The notes below the pieces were generated by a model. The model was not told the DNA's origin. It made no database searches and saw only the letters and a program-made list of their open reading frames with translations. A program made the position numbers and the translations under genes. Shown here piece after piece: positions 23,093-30,344 of a stretch of DNA of 34,965 nt; within the stretch, counting starts at the first letter, position 1, and every line of letters begins with the position of its first letter. Location of the stretch: NCBI GenBank assembly GCA_009886055.1, contig VFJM01000198.1, positions 1 to 34,965 on the forward strand, in the 5' to 3' direction. The stretch is from Geobacter sp. GTDB lineage: Bacteria; Desulfobacterota; Desulfuromonadia; Geobacterales; Pseudopelobacteraceae.

Positions 23093-23725
23093 ATGAAAAA
23101 AGGCCTCATCATTTTCGCTCGCGAACCGATTCCCGGTCAGGTCAAAACTCGCCTGGCGGCGTCTATCGGTGACAATGCCGCCGCAGACATGTATGAAACC
23201 ATGCTGCAGGATGTGCTGAAAGCGGTCCGTCGGTTGAGCGAAATTGACACCGTCGTCTTCTGGGCCTGTGAAGAAGAATCGCTCCGGCGTCTGGCCGGTC
23301 GGTACCGCTGCCGCTCCCGGCGACAGAGTCCGGGAGACCTGGGACAGCGCATGCAGGCGGCGTTTGAAGAGATGTTTGCGGACGGCTGCGAACTCTGCTG
23401 CATTATCGGCAGCGATGCTCCCGACCTGCCGCTTTCATATATTCAAGAAGCCTTTCGATTGCTGGAAACGCCGCGGACGGATGTCGTACTCGGACCGAGC
23501 AGGGATGGCGGCTATTACCTGCTCGGACTGCGGCAGGTTTGGGAGCAGTTTTTCATTGACATCCCCTGGAGCCGCGCCGATGTGCTTGAACGGAGTCTGG
23601 ATGCGGCACGGGATTCAGGTTTGATGGCAGCTCTGCTGCCCGAATGGCAGGATATCGACACGCTCGAAGACCTGGAGGCATTTCAGGAACGGAAACGATT
23701 GATGCAATCAACGGAAACCGGATGA
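23093..23725 (+). CDS. DUF2064/TIGR04282 GT-A-like glycosyltransferase
   Basis: This roughly 210-aa protein belongs to the small GT-A-fold family (DUF2064, TIGR04282) related to CofC nucleotidyltransferases. Signatures are KGLIIFAREPIPGQVKTRLA at the start, the GSDAPDLPLSYIQEAF segment with its metal-binding acidic residues, DVVLGPSRDGGYYLLGL, and a final LLPEWQDIDTLEDL. The substrate is not predictable here; members have been linked to sugar or arsenosugar chemistry. ATG 23093 is preferred for its family-like N-terminus with AAGAG upstream. ATG 23087 and TTG 23066 are alternatives. Its stop overlaps the mqnB start (ATGA). Confidence 0.85.
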   Translation: MKKGLIIFAREPIPGQVKTRLAASIGDNAAADMYETMLQDVLKAVRRLSEIDTVVFWACEEESLRRLAGRYRCRSRRQSPGDLGQRMQAAFEEMFADGCELCCIIGSDAPDLPLSYIQEAFRLLETPRTDVVLGPSRDGGYYLLGLRQVWEQFFIDIPWSRADVLERSLDAARDSGLMAALLPEWQDIDTLEDLEAFQERKRLMQSTETG

Positions 23726-24486
23726 AACCAATTATTATCATCGCAGCCGTGCCGCTGGAAATTGACCTGCTGGAAAGGGTGCTTGAACATTCCGGCAGGG
23801 TAAATACAGGCGGGTACGAGTATATCGAAGGGAAGGTCGGCGCCCTGCAGGTCGTTGTCTGCGCCGGGGGGGTCGGAAAGGTCAATGCGGCTGCGGCGGC
23901 TGCCGTCATGATCGATCGCTATCAGCCGCAACTCGTCATCAACACCGGCTGCGCCGGAGCGTACATCGGCAGCGGCCTTGTCGTCGGAAATCTGGTTGTC
24001 GCGAGCGAGGATGTTCTCGCGGATGATGGCGTAGTCGTTGAGGATGGCTGGAAAGATCTGCGCTTCATGAATCTCCCCTCCGTTGAGCAGGGGGGGCAGA
24101 GCTGCTACAATAAACTGCCGCTTTCCCGGCACGCCTCGGAAAAGGCCATGCAGCTGGCGGATAATTATGGCGTTTTTCTGAGGCGCTGCCGCTTTGCAAC
24201 CGTCTCAACCTGCAGCGGCACCCGTCACTATGGTGCTGTGCTGTCGCAGCGATGGAACGCATTGGTTGAAAGTATGGAGGGGGCCGCGGTGGCACAGGTC
24301 TGCCTGCGCTGCGGCGTTGACTGCCTTGAAATCCGCGGGATCAGTAATATGGTGGAAGAGCGTGATCTTAAAAAGTGGGACATAGCGCAAGCCGTTGAAT
24401 CCGCTCAGCGTTTTGTTCTGAAATATCTTGAAGAAATGGATCGCCCTGACACGGCACTGATCACAAAAGCGACCCCTGAGCTGTAA
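23722..24486 (+). CDS. mqnB: Futalosine hydrolase
   Basis: This 254-aa enzyme of the nucleoside phosphorylase/5'-methylthioadenosine nucleosidase fold hydrolyses futalosine to dehypoxanthinyl futalosine plus hypoxanthine in the futalosine menaquinone pathway. Motifs are IIIIAAVPLEIDLL at the N-terminus, GGVGKVNAAAAAAVMI, LVINTGCAGAY, and the active-site block VESMEGAAVAQVC followed by LEIRGISNMVEERD. It is coupled to the upstream DUF2064 gene by a 4-bp overlap and converges on yggS (stops 24486 and 24490). It indicates that this organism makes menaquinone by the futalosine route, matching the UbiA/UbiX-type genes at 31622-33247. Confidence 0.9.
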   Translation: MKPIIIIAAVPLEIDLLERVLEHSGRVNTGGYEYIEGKVGALQVVVCAGGVGKVNAAAAAAVMIDRYQPQLVINTGCAGAYIGSGLVVGNLVVASEDVLADDGVVVEDGWKDLRFMNLPSVEQGGQSCYNKLPLSRHASEKAMQLADNYGVFLRRCRFATVSTCSGTRHYGAVLSQRWNALVESMEGAAVAQVCLRCGVDCLEIRGISNMVEERDLKKWDIAQAVESAQRFVLKYLEEMDRPDTALITKATPEL

Positions 24487-24489
24487 TTG

Positions 24490-25173
24490 TCAGCGTTTCC
24501 CGAAGATCGCCGTACCGATCCGCACCAGAGTGGCACCTTCCTGAATCGCTGCTTCAAAATCGCCCGACATCCCCATTGAAAGCTCCGCCATATCAACACC
24601 CGCAATCTGCTCGGCGGCAACGGCTCCCGATAATCGTCGCAACTCAGTAAAATAGGGACGGGCGGCCTCAGGGGCATCGAAAAAGGGGGGCATCGTCATC
24701 AGTCCCCGCACTCTGACGTTCGGGAGCAGCGCGCATTCCCGCACCAGTTGAACCGCCCCCGCTTCAGTCGTTCCCGACTTGGTTGCTTCCCCGGAGATGT
24801 TTACCTGAATCAGCACGTCGCAGGTCTTGCCGAGCTTACCCCACTGCCGGTCGATCTCCTGCGCCAGTGACATACGGTCAACCGAATGGATCAACGCCAC
24901 CTGGCCGGCAATGTACTTGACCTTGTTGCTCTGCAGATGGCCGATAACGTGCCACTGCACCGTTTCATGCACCTCCGCCAGTTTCGGAACCAGCTCCTGA
25001 ATATAATTTTCTCCGAAAACCGTCTGCCCGGCCCGGAAGGCCTCGATGATATCGGCAGCCGGGCGGGTCTTTGACACCGCAACCAGACGGACGGATGCAG
25101 GATCTCGCCCGGCTTTTTCAGCCGCTGCACGGATCCGCTCGTTGATCCGGGCAAGATTATCTGAAATGTTCAT
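24490..25173 (-). CDS. yggS: YggS-family PLP homeostasis protein
   Basis: This 227-aa fold-type III PLP-binding protein maintains pyridoxal phosphate and amino acid homeostasis. The PLP lysine lies in RLVAVSKTRP. Other motifs are FGENYIQEL, WHVIGHLQSNKVKYI, LIHSVDRMSLA, VLIQVNISGEATKSG, and LSMGMSGDFEAAIQEGATLVRIGTAIFG. ATG 25173 gives the family N-terminus MNISDNLARINERI. A longer frame to 25215 adds unrelated residues. It starts 7 bp after maf stops, so it is the last gene of the glcD-membrane protein-maf-yggS group. Confidence 0.95.
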   Translation of the reverse strand: MNISDNLARINERIRAAAEKAGRDPASVRLVAVSKTRPAADIIEAFRAGQTVFGENYIQELVPKLAEVHETVQWHVIGHLQSNKVKYIAGQVALIHSVDRMSLAQEIDRQWGKLGKTCDVLIQVNISGEATKSGTTEAGAVQLVRECALLPNVRVRGLMTMPPFFDAPEAARPYFTELRRLSGAVAAEQIAGVDMAELSMGMSGDFEAAIQEGATLVRIGTAIFGKR

Positions 25174-25180
25174 GGAATGA

Positions 25181-25771
25181 CTACTCCACTGCCTGCATGG
25201 TCTGCAGGATTTCATACAGTTCCGTCATCGGCAGGCCGATCACATTGGTGTATGAACCGTTGATCGAGCGGACAAAATGGACCGCCCCCCCCTGGATCGC
25301 ATAGGCCCCGGCCTTGTCCATAGGGCACCCGGTAGCAATATACGCAGCGATTTCTTTTTCTTCCAATGTCTTGAACGTCACTTCCGTGCAGACGCTGCGG
25401 CTGATATGGACGCCGCTGACCGCGTCAAAGACCGTGAAGCCGGTGATGACCTCGTGATCCCTGCCGGACAATCCGGACAGCATCCGCATCGCATCGGCCC
25501 CGTCGACCGGCTTGCCGAGAATGGCGCCATCCAGTACTACAATCGTATCGGCCCCGATGAAGAAGCGGCCATCGCTTGTCGCCGCAACCGCATCGGCCTT
25601 TTCGCGCGAGAGGCGCATGACATGATCGGCGGGCGCTTCCCCCGGCAGAACATCCTCACAGATATCAGCCGGCACAACGCTGAACGTAATACCGGCCAGT
25701 GCCATCAGTTCTGTGCGGCGGGGCGATGCGGACGCCAGGATTATGGTGCCGTGACTATTTTCCATCATCAT
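25181..25771 (-). CDS. maf: Maf-type nucleoside triphosphate pyrophosphatase
   Basis: This roughly 196-aa house-cleaning pyrophosphatase removes non-canonical NTPs. The Maf/YhdE signature is intact: ILASASPRRTELMALAG with substrate-binding S-x-R-R, ADTIVVLDGAILGKP with the catalytic Asp, and AGAYAIQGGAVHFV near the end. The start is one of three adjacent ATG codons (25771, 25768, 25765). The family N-terminus favours them over a longer frame to 25894 that runs inside the upstream gene. It overlaps the end of the upstream membrane protein gene by up to 17 bp. Confidence 0.95.
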   Translation of the reverse strand: MMMENSHGTIILASASPRRTELMALAGITFSVVPADICEDVLPGEAPADHVMRLSREKADAVAATSDGRFFIGADTIVVLDGAILGKPVDGADAMRMLSGLSGRDHEVITGFTVFDAVSGVHISRSVCTEVTFKTLEEKEIAAYIATGCPMDKAGAYAIQGGAVHFVRSINGSYTNVIGLPMTELYEILQTMQAVE

Positions 25772-26060
25772 CTTTCCGGGACTCGTCGGCAGCGCTCTTT
25801 CGCGCTGATTCACGCTCTTCGCCCACCCTGTGCTCCGCCTCCATCTCCTGCCAGTGTTTTGTCCAGTCCGTCTTGCGAACCTTGTGCAGCACAAATACGC
25901 CCGGAATGATAACTATCCCCCAGAAAATATTCATGATCATGTCGTTGACAATTCCGTAGACCAGTGAGGCAATACCCATCAGCAGCAGAAAAGCTTCCAT
26001 CGACAGAATGCGCCCTATCAGCGAAGCCTTCTGAATCTCATTTTGTGTGTCATGCGTCAT
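25755..26060 (-). CDS. Small two-helix membrane protein of unknown function
   Basis: This 101-aa protein has two predicted transmembrane helices (about residues 19-38, AFLLLMGIASLVYGIV, and 43-58, NIFWGIVIIPGVFVL). A cytoplasmic-looking highly charged tail (about residues 62-101) ends in DDDGK. I do not recognise a family. It lies 10 bp after glcD and overlaps maf, so it is part of the same operon. Its position is suggestive only, as nothing links it to glycolate metabolism or to Maf. Confidence 0.75.
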   Translation of the reverse strand: MTHDTQNEIQKASLIGRILSMEAFLLLMGIASLVYGIVNDMIMNIFWGIVIIPGVFVLHKVRKTDWTKHWQEMEAEHRVGEERESARKSAADESRKDDDGK

Positions 26061-26070
26061 GTGGTTTATC

Positions 26071-27450
26071 CTACCAGGGGAACATCTTGCCTGGGTTCAA
26101 TATATTGTTGGGATCAAGAGCGGCTTTGATTGCTTTCATGGCGGCGATCTGATGCTTCGATAGTTCCAGTTCGATATAGGGGGCCTTGGAGAGCCCGACC
26201 CCATGTTCACCCGACATGGTGCCGTTCAGATCCAGCGCCGCCTGGAACACGTCGCGGATCGCCTCGTGTGCCCGTTCATCCATGCCGGGCACTGCCTTGT
26301 CGACCATGATATTGACATGAATGTTGCCGTCGCCGGCGTGGCCGAAGTTGACGATCGGTATGTCGTACTTCGCCTGGATTTTCTCGATGGTGCGGATGAT
26401 GTCGGGCACCTTGCTGCGCGGCACCACGACGTCCTCGTTGTACTTGGTCGGGTTGATGTCCCGCAGCGATGGCGAAACCAGCCGCCGCACCCGCCAGAGC
26501 TCTTCGGATTCGGCAGCATCCTTGGCCGCCCGGAACTGCACGAGTCCCAGAGGCTTGATCAGCTCATGAATCTGCGCCGCCTGTTTCTCGATCAGGTCGC
26601 GGTCGCCGTCCACCTCGATCAGCAGCACCGCACGACCCTCAGGCGGGATTCCCAGGCTGAAGCGCCGCTCGACACATTGCAGGGTGGCATAGTCCATGAA
26701 TTCGAGCGTGGTCGGAATGATCTTGTTGCCGATAATCGTCGAGACCGCCTTGGCGGCGCCGTCGATCGAATCAAAAATTGTCAGCATGGTCTTCTTGGCG
26801 TCGGGAAACGGCAGAATCTTGAAGATGATCTTGGTGATGACTCCCAGCGTCCCTTCGCTGCCGCAGAGCAGACGGGTCATGTCGTAGCCGACCACCGCCT
26901 TGTAGGTCTCCCCGCCGGTACGGATGATCTCGCCGGTCGGCAGCACCAATTCGAGACCCATGACGAAGTCGCGGGTGACGCCGTACTTGACGCAGCGCGG
27001 ACCCCCGGCGTTTTCGGCGACGTTCCCCCCCAGTGTCGAAAATTTGAGCGAGGCCGGATCGGGGGGGTAGAAGAAGCCGAGCTTTTCGACCGCTATCTGG
27101 AACTGCTCCGTCACGACGCCCGGTTCAACCTCGGCAATCAGGTTTTCGGTGTCGATCCGGAGGATACGGTTCATGCGGGTTGTGACCAGCACGACCCCTC
27201 CCCCCTTGGGAAGCGCACCTCCGGTAAAGCCGCTTCCGGCGCCACGCGGGAACACCGGAAAACCTTCCCGGTTTGCCAGTTTCAGAACCGCTGAGACCTC
27301 TTCGGCATTGGCTGGATGGACGACCGCATCCGGCAGGAACTCCATCTGGGTGGCGTCATAACCGTAGCAGATCATATCCTGCTTGGCGGTTGCTATATTG
27401 TCGGGACCGACAATTGAAGTCAGTTCAGTGATCAGGTGTGCTGCAAGCAT
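26071..27450 (-). CDS. glcD: FAD-linked oxidase, GlcD/D-lactate dehydrogenase type
   Basis: This 459-aa VAO-fold flavoprotein oxidises a 2-hydroxyacid such as glycolate or D-lactate. The FAD-binding domain has FPRGAGSGFTGGALPKGGGVVL and LGGNVAENAGGPRCVKYG. The C-terminal FAD-oxidase domain has FGHAGDGNIHVNIM and SGEHGVGLSKAPYI. The length is as expected. No glcE/glcF partners lie next to it, so electrons may pass to a separate Fe-S subunit elsewhere. The exact substrate cannot be set from sequence. AAAGGA lies before ATG 27450. It is the first gene of a four-gene minus-strand group. Confidence 0.9.
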   Translation of the reverse strand: MLAAHLITELTSIVGPDNIATAKQDMICYGYDATQMEFLPDAVVHPANAEEVSAVLKLANREGFPVFPRGAGSGFTGGALPKGGGVVLVTTRMNRILRIDTENLIAEVEPGVVTEQFQIAVEKLGFFYPPDPASLKFSTLGGNVAENAGGPRCVKYGVTRDFVMGLELVLPTGEIIRTGGETYKAVVGYDMTRLLCGSEGTLGVITKIIFKILPFPDAKKTMLTIFDSIDGAAKAVSTIIGNKIIPTTLEFMDYATLQCVERRFSLGIPPEGRAVLLIEVDGDRDLIEKQAAQIHELIKPLGLVQFRAAKDAAESEELWRVRRLVSPSLRDINPTKYNEDVVVPRSKVPDIIRTIEKIQAKYDIPIVNFGHAGDGNIHVNIMVDKAVPGMDERAHEAIRDVFQAALDLNGTMSGEHGVGLSKAPYIELELSKHQIAAMKAIKAALDPNNILNPGKMFPW

Positions 27451-27541
27451 GGGTGTTCCTTTCGATAACGATTCAGCCTACCAAGATACATGATATACCG
27501 GCAACTTTGCAAGACAGTCGTGCTTTCCGGCAAAATCTCTG

Positions 27542-27570
27542 TTGCCAGCGGGAGCGAAACCATTTATCCT
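27542..27570 (+). promoter_or_regulatory. Sigma-70 promoter for the exported FKBP
   Basis: TTGCCA (27542-27547) is followed after 17 bp by TATCCT (27565-27570). Leader to the start at 27613 is about 36 nt with GGGAGG as ribosome binding site. It lies in the gap between divergent glcD and fkpA-like genes. Confidence 0.6.
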
Positions 27571-27612
27571 TCACGACAGTAGCGATAAATAAACATCGGG
27601 AGGTTTACACGA

Positions 27613-28041
27613 ATGAAACGTTTCACCAGAATTGCAGCATCAGTAGTTATGGCAGCGTTACTTGCTGTCCCGGCCTTTGCGGCACAAGATGCAAAGAAAA
27701 CGGTGACAACCGCATCCGGCCTCAAGTATGTTGACGTAGTCGTTGGAAAAGGTGCTTCACCGGCCGCCGGCAAGCAGGTCAAGGTGCATTACACCGGGAC
27801 ACTTGAAAACGGCAAGAAGTTTGACAGCTCGGTCGATCGCAACGAGCCGTTCTCGTTCACCATCGGTGTCGGCCAGGTTATTCAGGGGTGGGACGAAGGC
27901 GTCATGACGATGAAAGTCGGCGGCAAGCGGAAGCTTATTATCCCTTCCAAGCTCGGCTACGGCGCACGGGGAGCAGGCGGAGCCATTCCTCCGAATGCAA
28001 CCCTGCTGTTTGATGTTGAACTGCTCGACGTCTCCAAGTAA
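27613..28041 (+). CDS. Exported FKBP-type peptidyl-prolyl isomerase
   Basis: This 142-aa protein starts with a Sec signal peptide (cut after AFA at about residue 23-24) and has a single FKBP domain. Motifs are [52 protein letters not shown] and [16 protein letters not shown]. The active-site aromatic and Asp positions match the family. It speeds proline isomerisation during periplasmic protein folding. It has its own promoter (27542-27570) and terminator (28067-28093), so it is a single-gene transcript. Confidence 0.93.
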   Translation: MKRFTRIAASVVMAALLAVPAFAAQDAKKTVTTASGLKYVDVVVGKGASPAAGKQVKVHYTGTLENGKKFDSSVDRNEPFSFTIGVGQVIQGWDEGVMTMKVGGKRKLIIPSKLGYGARGAGGAIPPNATLLFDVELLDVSK

Positions 28042-28066
28042 TTCCCCTTTACTCTATCACCATAGG

Positions 28067-28093
28067 ACAGCCCGCACCCGCGGGCTGTTTTTG
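28067..28093 (+). terminator. Rho-independent terminator after the FKBP gene
   Basis: ACAGCCCG (28067-28074) pairs with CGGGCTGT (28081-28088) across a 6-nt loop and is followed by TTTT. It lies just before the greB ribosome binding site, so greB needs its own promoter or readthrough. Confidence 0.88.
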
Positions 28094-28114
28094 TCTCGTA
28101 CACGGAGTTGCTGC

Positions 28115-28591
28115 ATGACGAATCTGATTTCTGCCGAAGGGCTGAAAAAACTGTGTGACGAATATGACTTTCTCTGGAAAGTGGAGCGCCCCAAGGTTGT
28201 CCAGGGGGTTTCCGACGCGGCAGCGGAAGGTGATCGTTCGGAGAATGCCGAATACATTTACGGCAAAAAAAGGCTGCGCGAGATTGACCGCAAGCTGAAA
28301 CACCTCGGATCGCGCCTGAAAGTGTTGAAAGTGGCAGTTCCTCCCGCAAATCCGACGATGGCTTCATTTGGCTGCTGGGTCACATACGAAGAAGAGAGCG
28401 GGGATACGCGTTGTTATCAACTGGTTGGCCCGGATGAAATCGATGTCAGCATCGGCAGGATCAGCATCGATTCACCGGTCGGTCAGGCGCTGCTGCACAA
28501 AAAGCTGGATGATGAAGTAACAGTCCGTAAGCCGGGGGGCGTTATGACGGTCTGTATTACCGGAATAAGCTCGACAAAGCCGGTATTGTAA
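28115..28591 (+). CDS. greB: Transcript cleavage factor GreB-type
   Basis: This 158-aa protein has the GreA/GreB architecture: an N-terminal coiled coil that enters the RNA polymerase channel and a C-terminal globular domain. The coiled-coil tip carries the acidic catalytic pair within AAAEGDRSENAEYIYGKKRL, the family's signature. The C-terminal half has ISIDSPVGQALLHKK and DEVTV. The lysine-rich YGKKRLREIDRKLKHLGSRL stretch favours GreB over GreA. It rescues backtracked polymerase by stimulating cleavage. ATG 28115 gives the family start. A longer in-frame reading to 27995 crosses a terminator. Confidence 0.93.
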   Translation: MTNLISAEGLKKLCDEYDFLWKVERPKVVQGVSDAAAEGDRSENAEYIYGKKRLREIDRKLKHLGSRLKVLKVAVPPANPTMASFGCWVTYEEESGDTRCYQLVGPDEIDVSIGRISIDSPVGQALLHKKLDDEVTVRKPGGVMTVCITGISSTKPVL

Positions 28592-28599
28592 AGCCCGCC

Positions 28600-28649
28600 T
28601 GCGTAAAACAAAAAAACCTCCGGGGTTTTTGAACCCTCGGTGGTTTTCT
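28600..28649 (-). terminator. Bidirectional terminator between greB and hemerythrin gene
   Basis: AACC-T-CCG-GGG (from about 28609) pairs with CCC-T-CGG-T-GGTT (to 28645). On the minus strand the stem is followed by a run of seven T, and on plus by TTTT. It serves both convergent genes, the hemerythrin operon best. Confidence 0.8.
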
Positions 28650-28650
28650 G

Positions 28651-29199
28651 CTATTCCTGTTCGTAGCCGACTACCACAGCCTCGTAATGTGCCCTGAAAC
28701 CGGCCTCTGCCCGAGCCTCTGCCGCCGCGTATCCGGCAATGATATCATCCCTCATGGAATCAGGGATAACCCGCTCTGCAAGGGGGTAGAGGATCCCGTC
28801 CTCTTTATCGATATGTTCCCGCAGCAGCGCCCCATAGGCGAGTGCGTTGTCGGCGATGATCCGTTCCCTGCCGCTCTGGCCGTTCACGGCCTCAAGAGTT
28901 GCCGTCTCCATGGCCATGACGAAGGCGCGCCCCTGTTTATGCTCCATCAGCATCGCCGCAACCGGGCTGTGTTCGCGGGGTATGCCGTTTTTAATCAGCG
29001 CCTCGAAGAGAATGTCTTCCTCCTTGGCATGGTGGAAGCGGTCGGCGAAATTGCGGATGAAATCGACGCCATCAAGATAAAACTTCCAGTTGGAGTAGCT
29101 GCCGTCGGTCGTCCGGGCTGCATTGCGCTCCAGCAGGGTAATCATCCGCAGGATCAGGCGATGCTCGTCGACCAGTGTTTGGGTTATATCCTTCTTCAT
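28651..29199 (-). CDS. Hemerythrin-domain (HHE) protein
   Basis: This 182-aa cytoplasmic protein has the hemerythrin HHE four-helix bundle. Putative di-iron ligands are H13 in VDEHRL, HHAKEEDILFE, MEHKQGRAF, and LREHIDKEDGILYPLAE. Such proteins bind O2 or NO, or act in iron and Fe-S protection. Its start overlaps the stop of the upstream Fe-S protein gene (TGATG), so the two are translationally coupled. It is the last gene of an operon with a class II FNR/HcpR-type promoter and ends at a strong terminator. Confidence 0.9.
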   Translation of the reverse strand: MKKDITQTLVDEHRLILRMITLLERNAARTTDGSYSNWKFYLDGVDFIRNFADRFHHAKEEDILFEALIKNGIPREHSPVAAMLMEHKQGRAFVMAMETATLEAVNGQSGRERIIADNALAYGALLREHIDKEDGILYPLAERVIPDSMRDDIIAGYAAAEARAEAGFRAHYEAVVVGYEQE

Positions 29200-29654
29200 C
29201 AGGCCCTCCGTTCTCCGTTGATGCCGATAACGATACTCTCGAGCGGGATGTCCATGCCGCTCTTCTGGAGCGCTTCACGGACCATGATATCCAGGCCGCG
29301 ACAGCAGGGTACTTCCATGATTGCCACCGTGATGCTCTTGATCGCGTTGACGCTGAAAATGTGGGCCAGCTTCTCCACATACGCGCTCGTATCATCCAGT
29401 TTGGGACAGGCAATCGCCAGTGCCTTCCCCTTCAGCAGTTCGTGGTGCATGCTCCCCATGGCAAAGCCTACGCAGTCAGCGCAGATCAGGATATCCGCGT
29501 TCTGGAAATAGGGGGCTGTTGGCGGCACGAGGTGGAGCTGCACCGGCCACTGACGGAGTTCCGAAGGTGCATTCCCCTGTGCCGCATCTGTTGTTTCCGG
29601 TCGTTCAATTACTTTTGCCATGCTGCCCGGGCAGCCGCATCCGAGATTTCCCAT
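29199..29654 (-). CDS. Fe-S-type conserved protein with CxC N-terminus
   Basis: This 151-aa soluble protein has several conserved cysteines: GCGCPG at residues 5-10, CADC in ILICADCVGFAMGS, ACPKLDD, and VPCCRGLDIM. It matches a family of short, Fe-S-associated proteins that often come with a ferredoxin module, which is absent here. The cysteine pattern suggests a cluster-binding or redox role, but the exact activity is not known. AAGGAG precedes ATG 29654. It is the middle gene between the DUF1858 protein (2 bp upstream) and the hemerythrin. Confidence 0.78.
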   Translation of the reverse strand: MGNLGCGCPGSMAKVIERPETTDAAQGNAPSELRQWPVQLHLVPPTAPYFQNADILICADCVGFAMGSMHHELLKGKALAIACPKLDDTSAYVEKLAHIFSVNAIKSITVAIMEVPCCRGLDIMVREALQKSGMDIPLESIVIGINGERRA

Positions 29655-29656
29655 GA

Positions 29657-29878
29657 TTATTCTCCTTTTTGAGTTAGATGTTCGTTGATTTCCCGTTCGA
29701 TTTTTGCTTCGTCATCCTTGGACAGCCCATGGATCGAAACGACGTCCTTAAGCAGACAGATACCGACCTTGCAGGTGACACAGCCGATCTCGAACCTGTT
29801 AAGTATCTCGCCGATCTCCGGATACGTCTTCATTACATCCTGAATGGCCATGTCGCCAAGATTGTTTTTGAATTCCAT
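29657..29878 (-). CDS. DUF1858 redox-disulfide domain protein
   Basis: This 73-aa protein matches the DUF1858/hybrid-cluster-associated redox disulfide family. The features are AIQDVMKTYPEIGEILNRFEIG followed by a CVTCKVGICLL segment whose C-x-x-C is the likely redox or metal site. Members often occur with the hybrid cluster protein and nitrosative stress genes. GGGGAGGTG precedes ATG 29878. It leads the minus-strand operon DUF1858, Fe-S protein, hemerythrin. Confidence 0.85.
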   Translation of the reverse strand: MEFKNNLGDMAIQDVMKTYPEIGEILNRFEIGCVTCKVGICLLKDVVSIHGLSKDDEAKIEREINEHLTQKGE

Positions 29879-29907
29879 TTCTGCACCTCCCCGCTTGTGA
29901 TGTTCTT

Positions 29908-29949
29908 ACCATACCCGCTTCATTGTGAAAATTTGATGACGTGGGTCAA
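29908..29949 (-). promoter_or_regulatory. FNR/HcpR-like class II promoter for the DUF1858 operon
   Basis: On the minus strand TTGACCCACGTCAT (29949-29936) matches 9 of 10 fixed positions of TTGAC-N4-GTCAA, the HcpR/DNR-type box. TATGGT (29913-29908) is the -10. The predicted start near 29901 puts the box centre at -41.5. The leader is about 23 nt. The ric promoter has the same geometry. Confidence 0.65.
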
Positions 29950-30167
29950 GTTTTGAGAGTCTTTCTGAAATAGTTGGTAATTCTGTTCATCCTGGTTTAT
30001 GAGAAGCTACGATCAGCTATGGCAAACAGGCTTGCTCGGGATGGTATTTAAAGTATGTGGAGAGGAGAGGTATTCAGATCTGGTGGGGTGTTGGCCGGGT
30101 CTGATCAATAACGCACTCTCAGTGCGCCTCGTGATCCTTGAATCGTCATCTAGAAAGGAGTCAGCAC
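29950..30167. other. Gap between the DUF1858 promoter and DUF1737 gene
   Basis: This 218-bp stretch contains no gene I can support. A hairpin, CGCACT-CTC-AGTGCG (30112-30126), is followed 27 bp later by the AAAGGAG ribosome binding site of the DUF1737 gene. It may be a leader structure. Confidence 0.4.
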
Positions 30168-30344
30168 ATGATTACTGATTATAAAGTAGTATACGGGCAT
30201 GACATATGGATCTTGGAAGCCAAAGTCAAAGAATTGCTGGCAGATGGCTGGCAGCCATTCAACGAATTACAAATTTCCACGCCAGTTATGGATAATGTAA
30301 TAACTCCTTTTTACACACAGGTCATGGTCAAAACAGACGGTTAA
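30168..30344 (+). CDS. DUF1737 small protein
   Basis: This 58-aa protein matches DUF1737: TDYKVVYGHDIWILEAKVKE, then LLADGWQPFNEL and YTQVMVK. The family fold is a small alpha/beta unit of unknown role, found singly or fused to other proteins. ATG 30168 is chosen because AAAGGAG lies 7 bp upstream. An in-frame start 30 bp earlier lacks one. Its stop overlaps the convergent GT2 gene stop by 4 bp. Confidence 0.8.
   Translation: MITDYKVVYGHDIWILEAKVKELLADGWQPFNELQISTPVMDNVITPFYTQVMVKTDG

Noticed and set aside
26203-27294. 363-codon open frame on the plus strand
   Set aside because: It is antisense to glcD, whose FAD-binding motifs are intact; the shadow product has no family features.
28687-29511. 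274-codon open frame on the plus strand
   Set aside because: It spans the hemerythrin and Fe-S genes in antisense and does not resemble a protein family.
30128-30150. Third FNR/HcpR-like box (TTGAATCGTCAT) before the DUF1737 gene
   Set aside because: The half sites are separated by two bases fewer than in the two good boxes, and no -10 lies at the matching distance.
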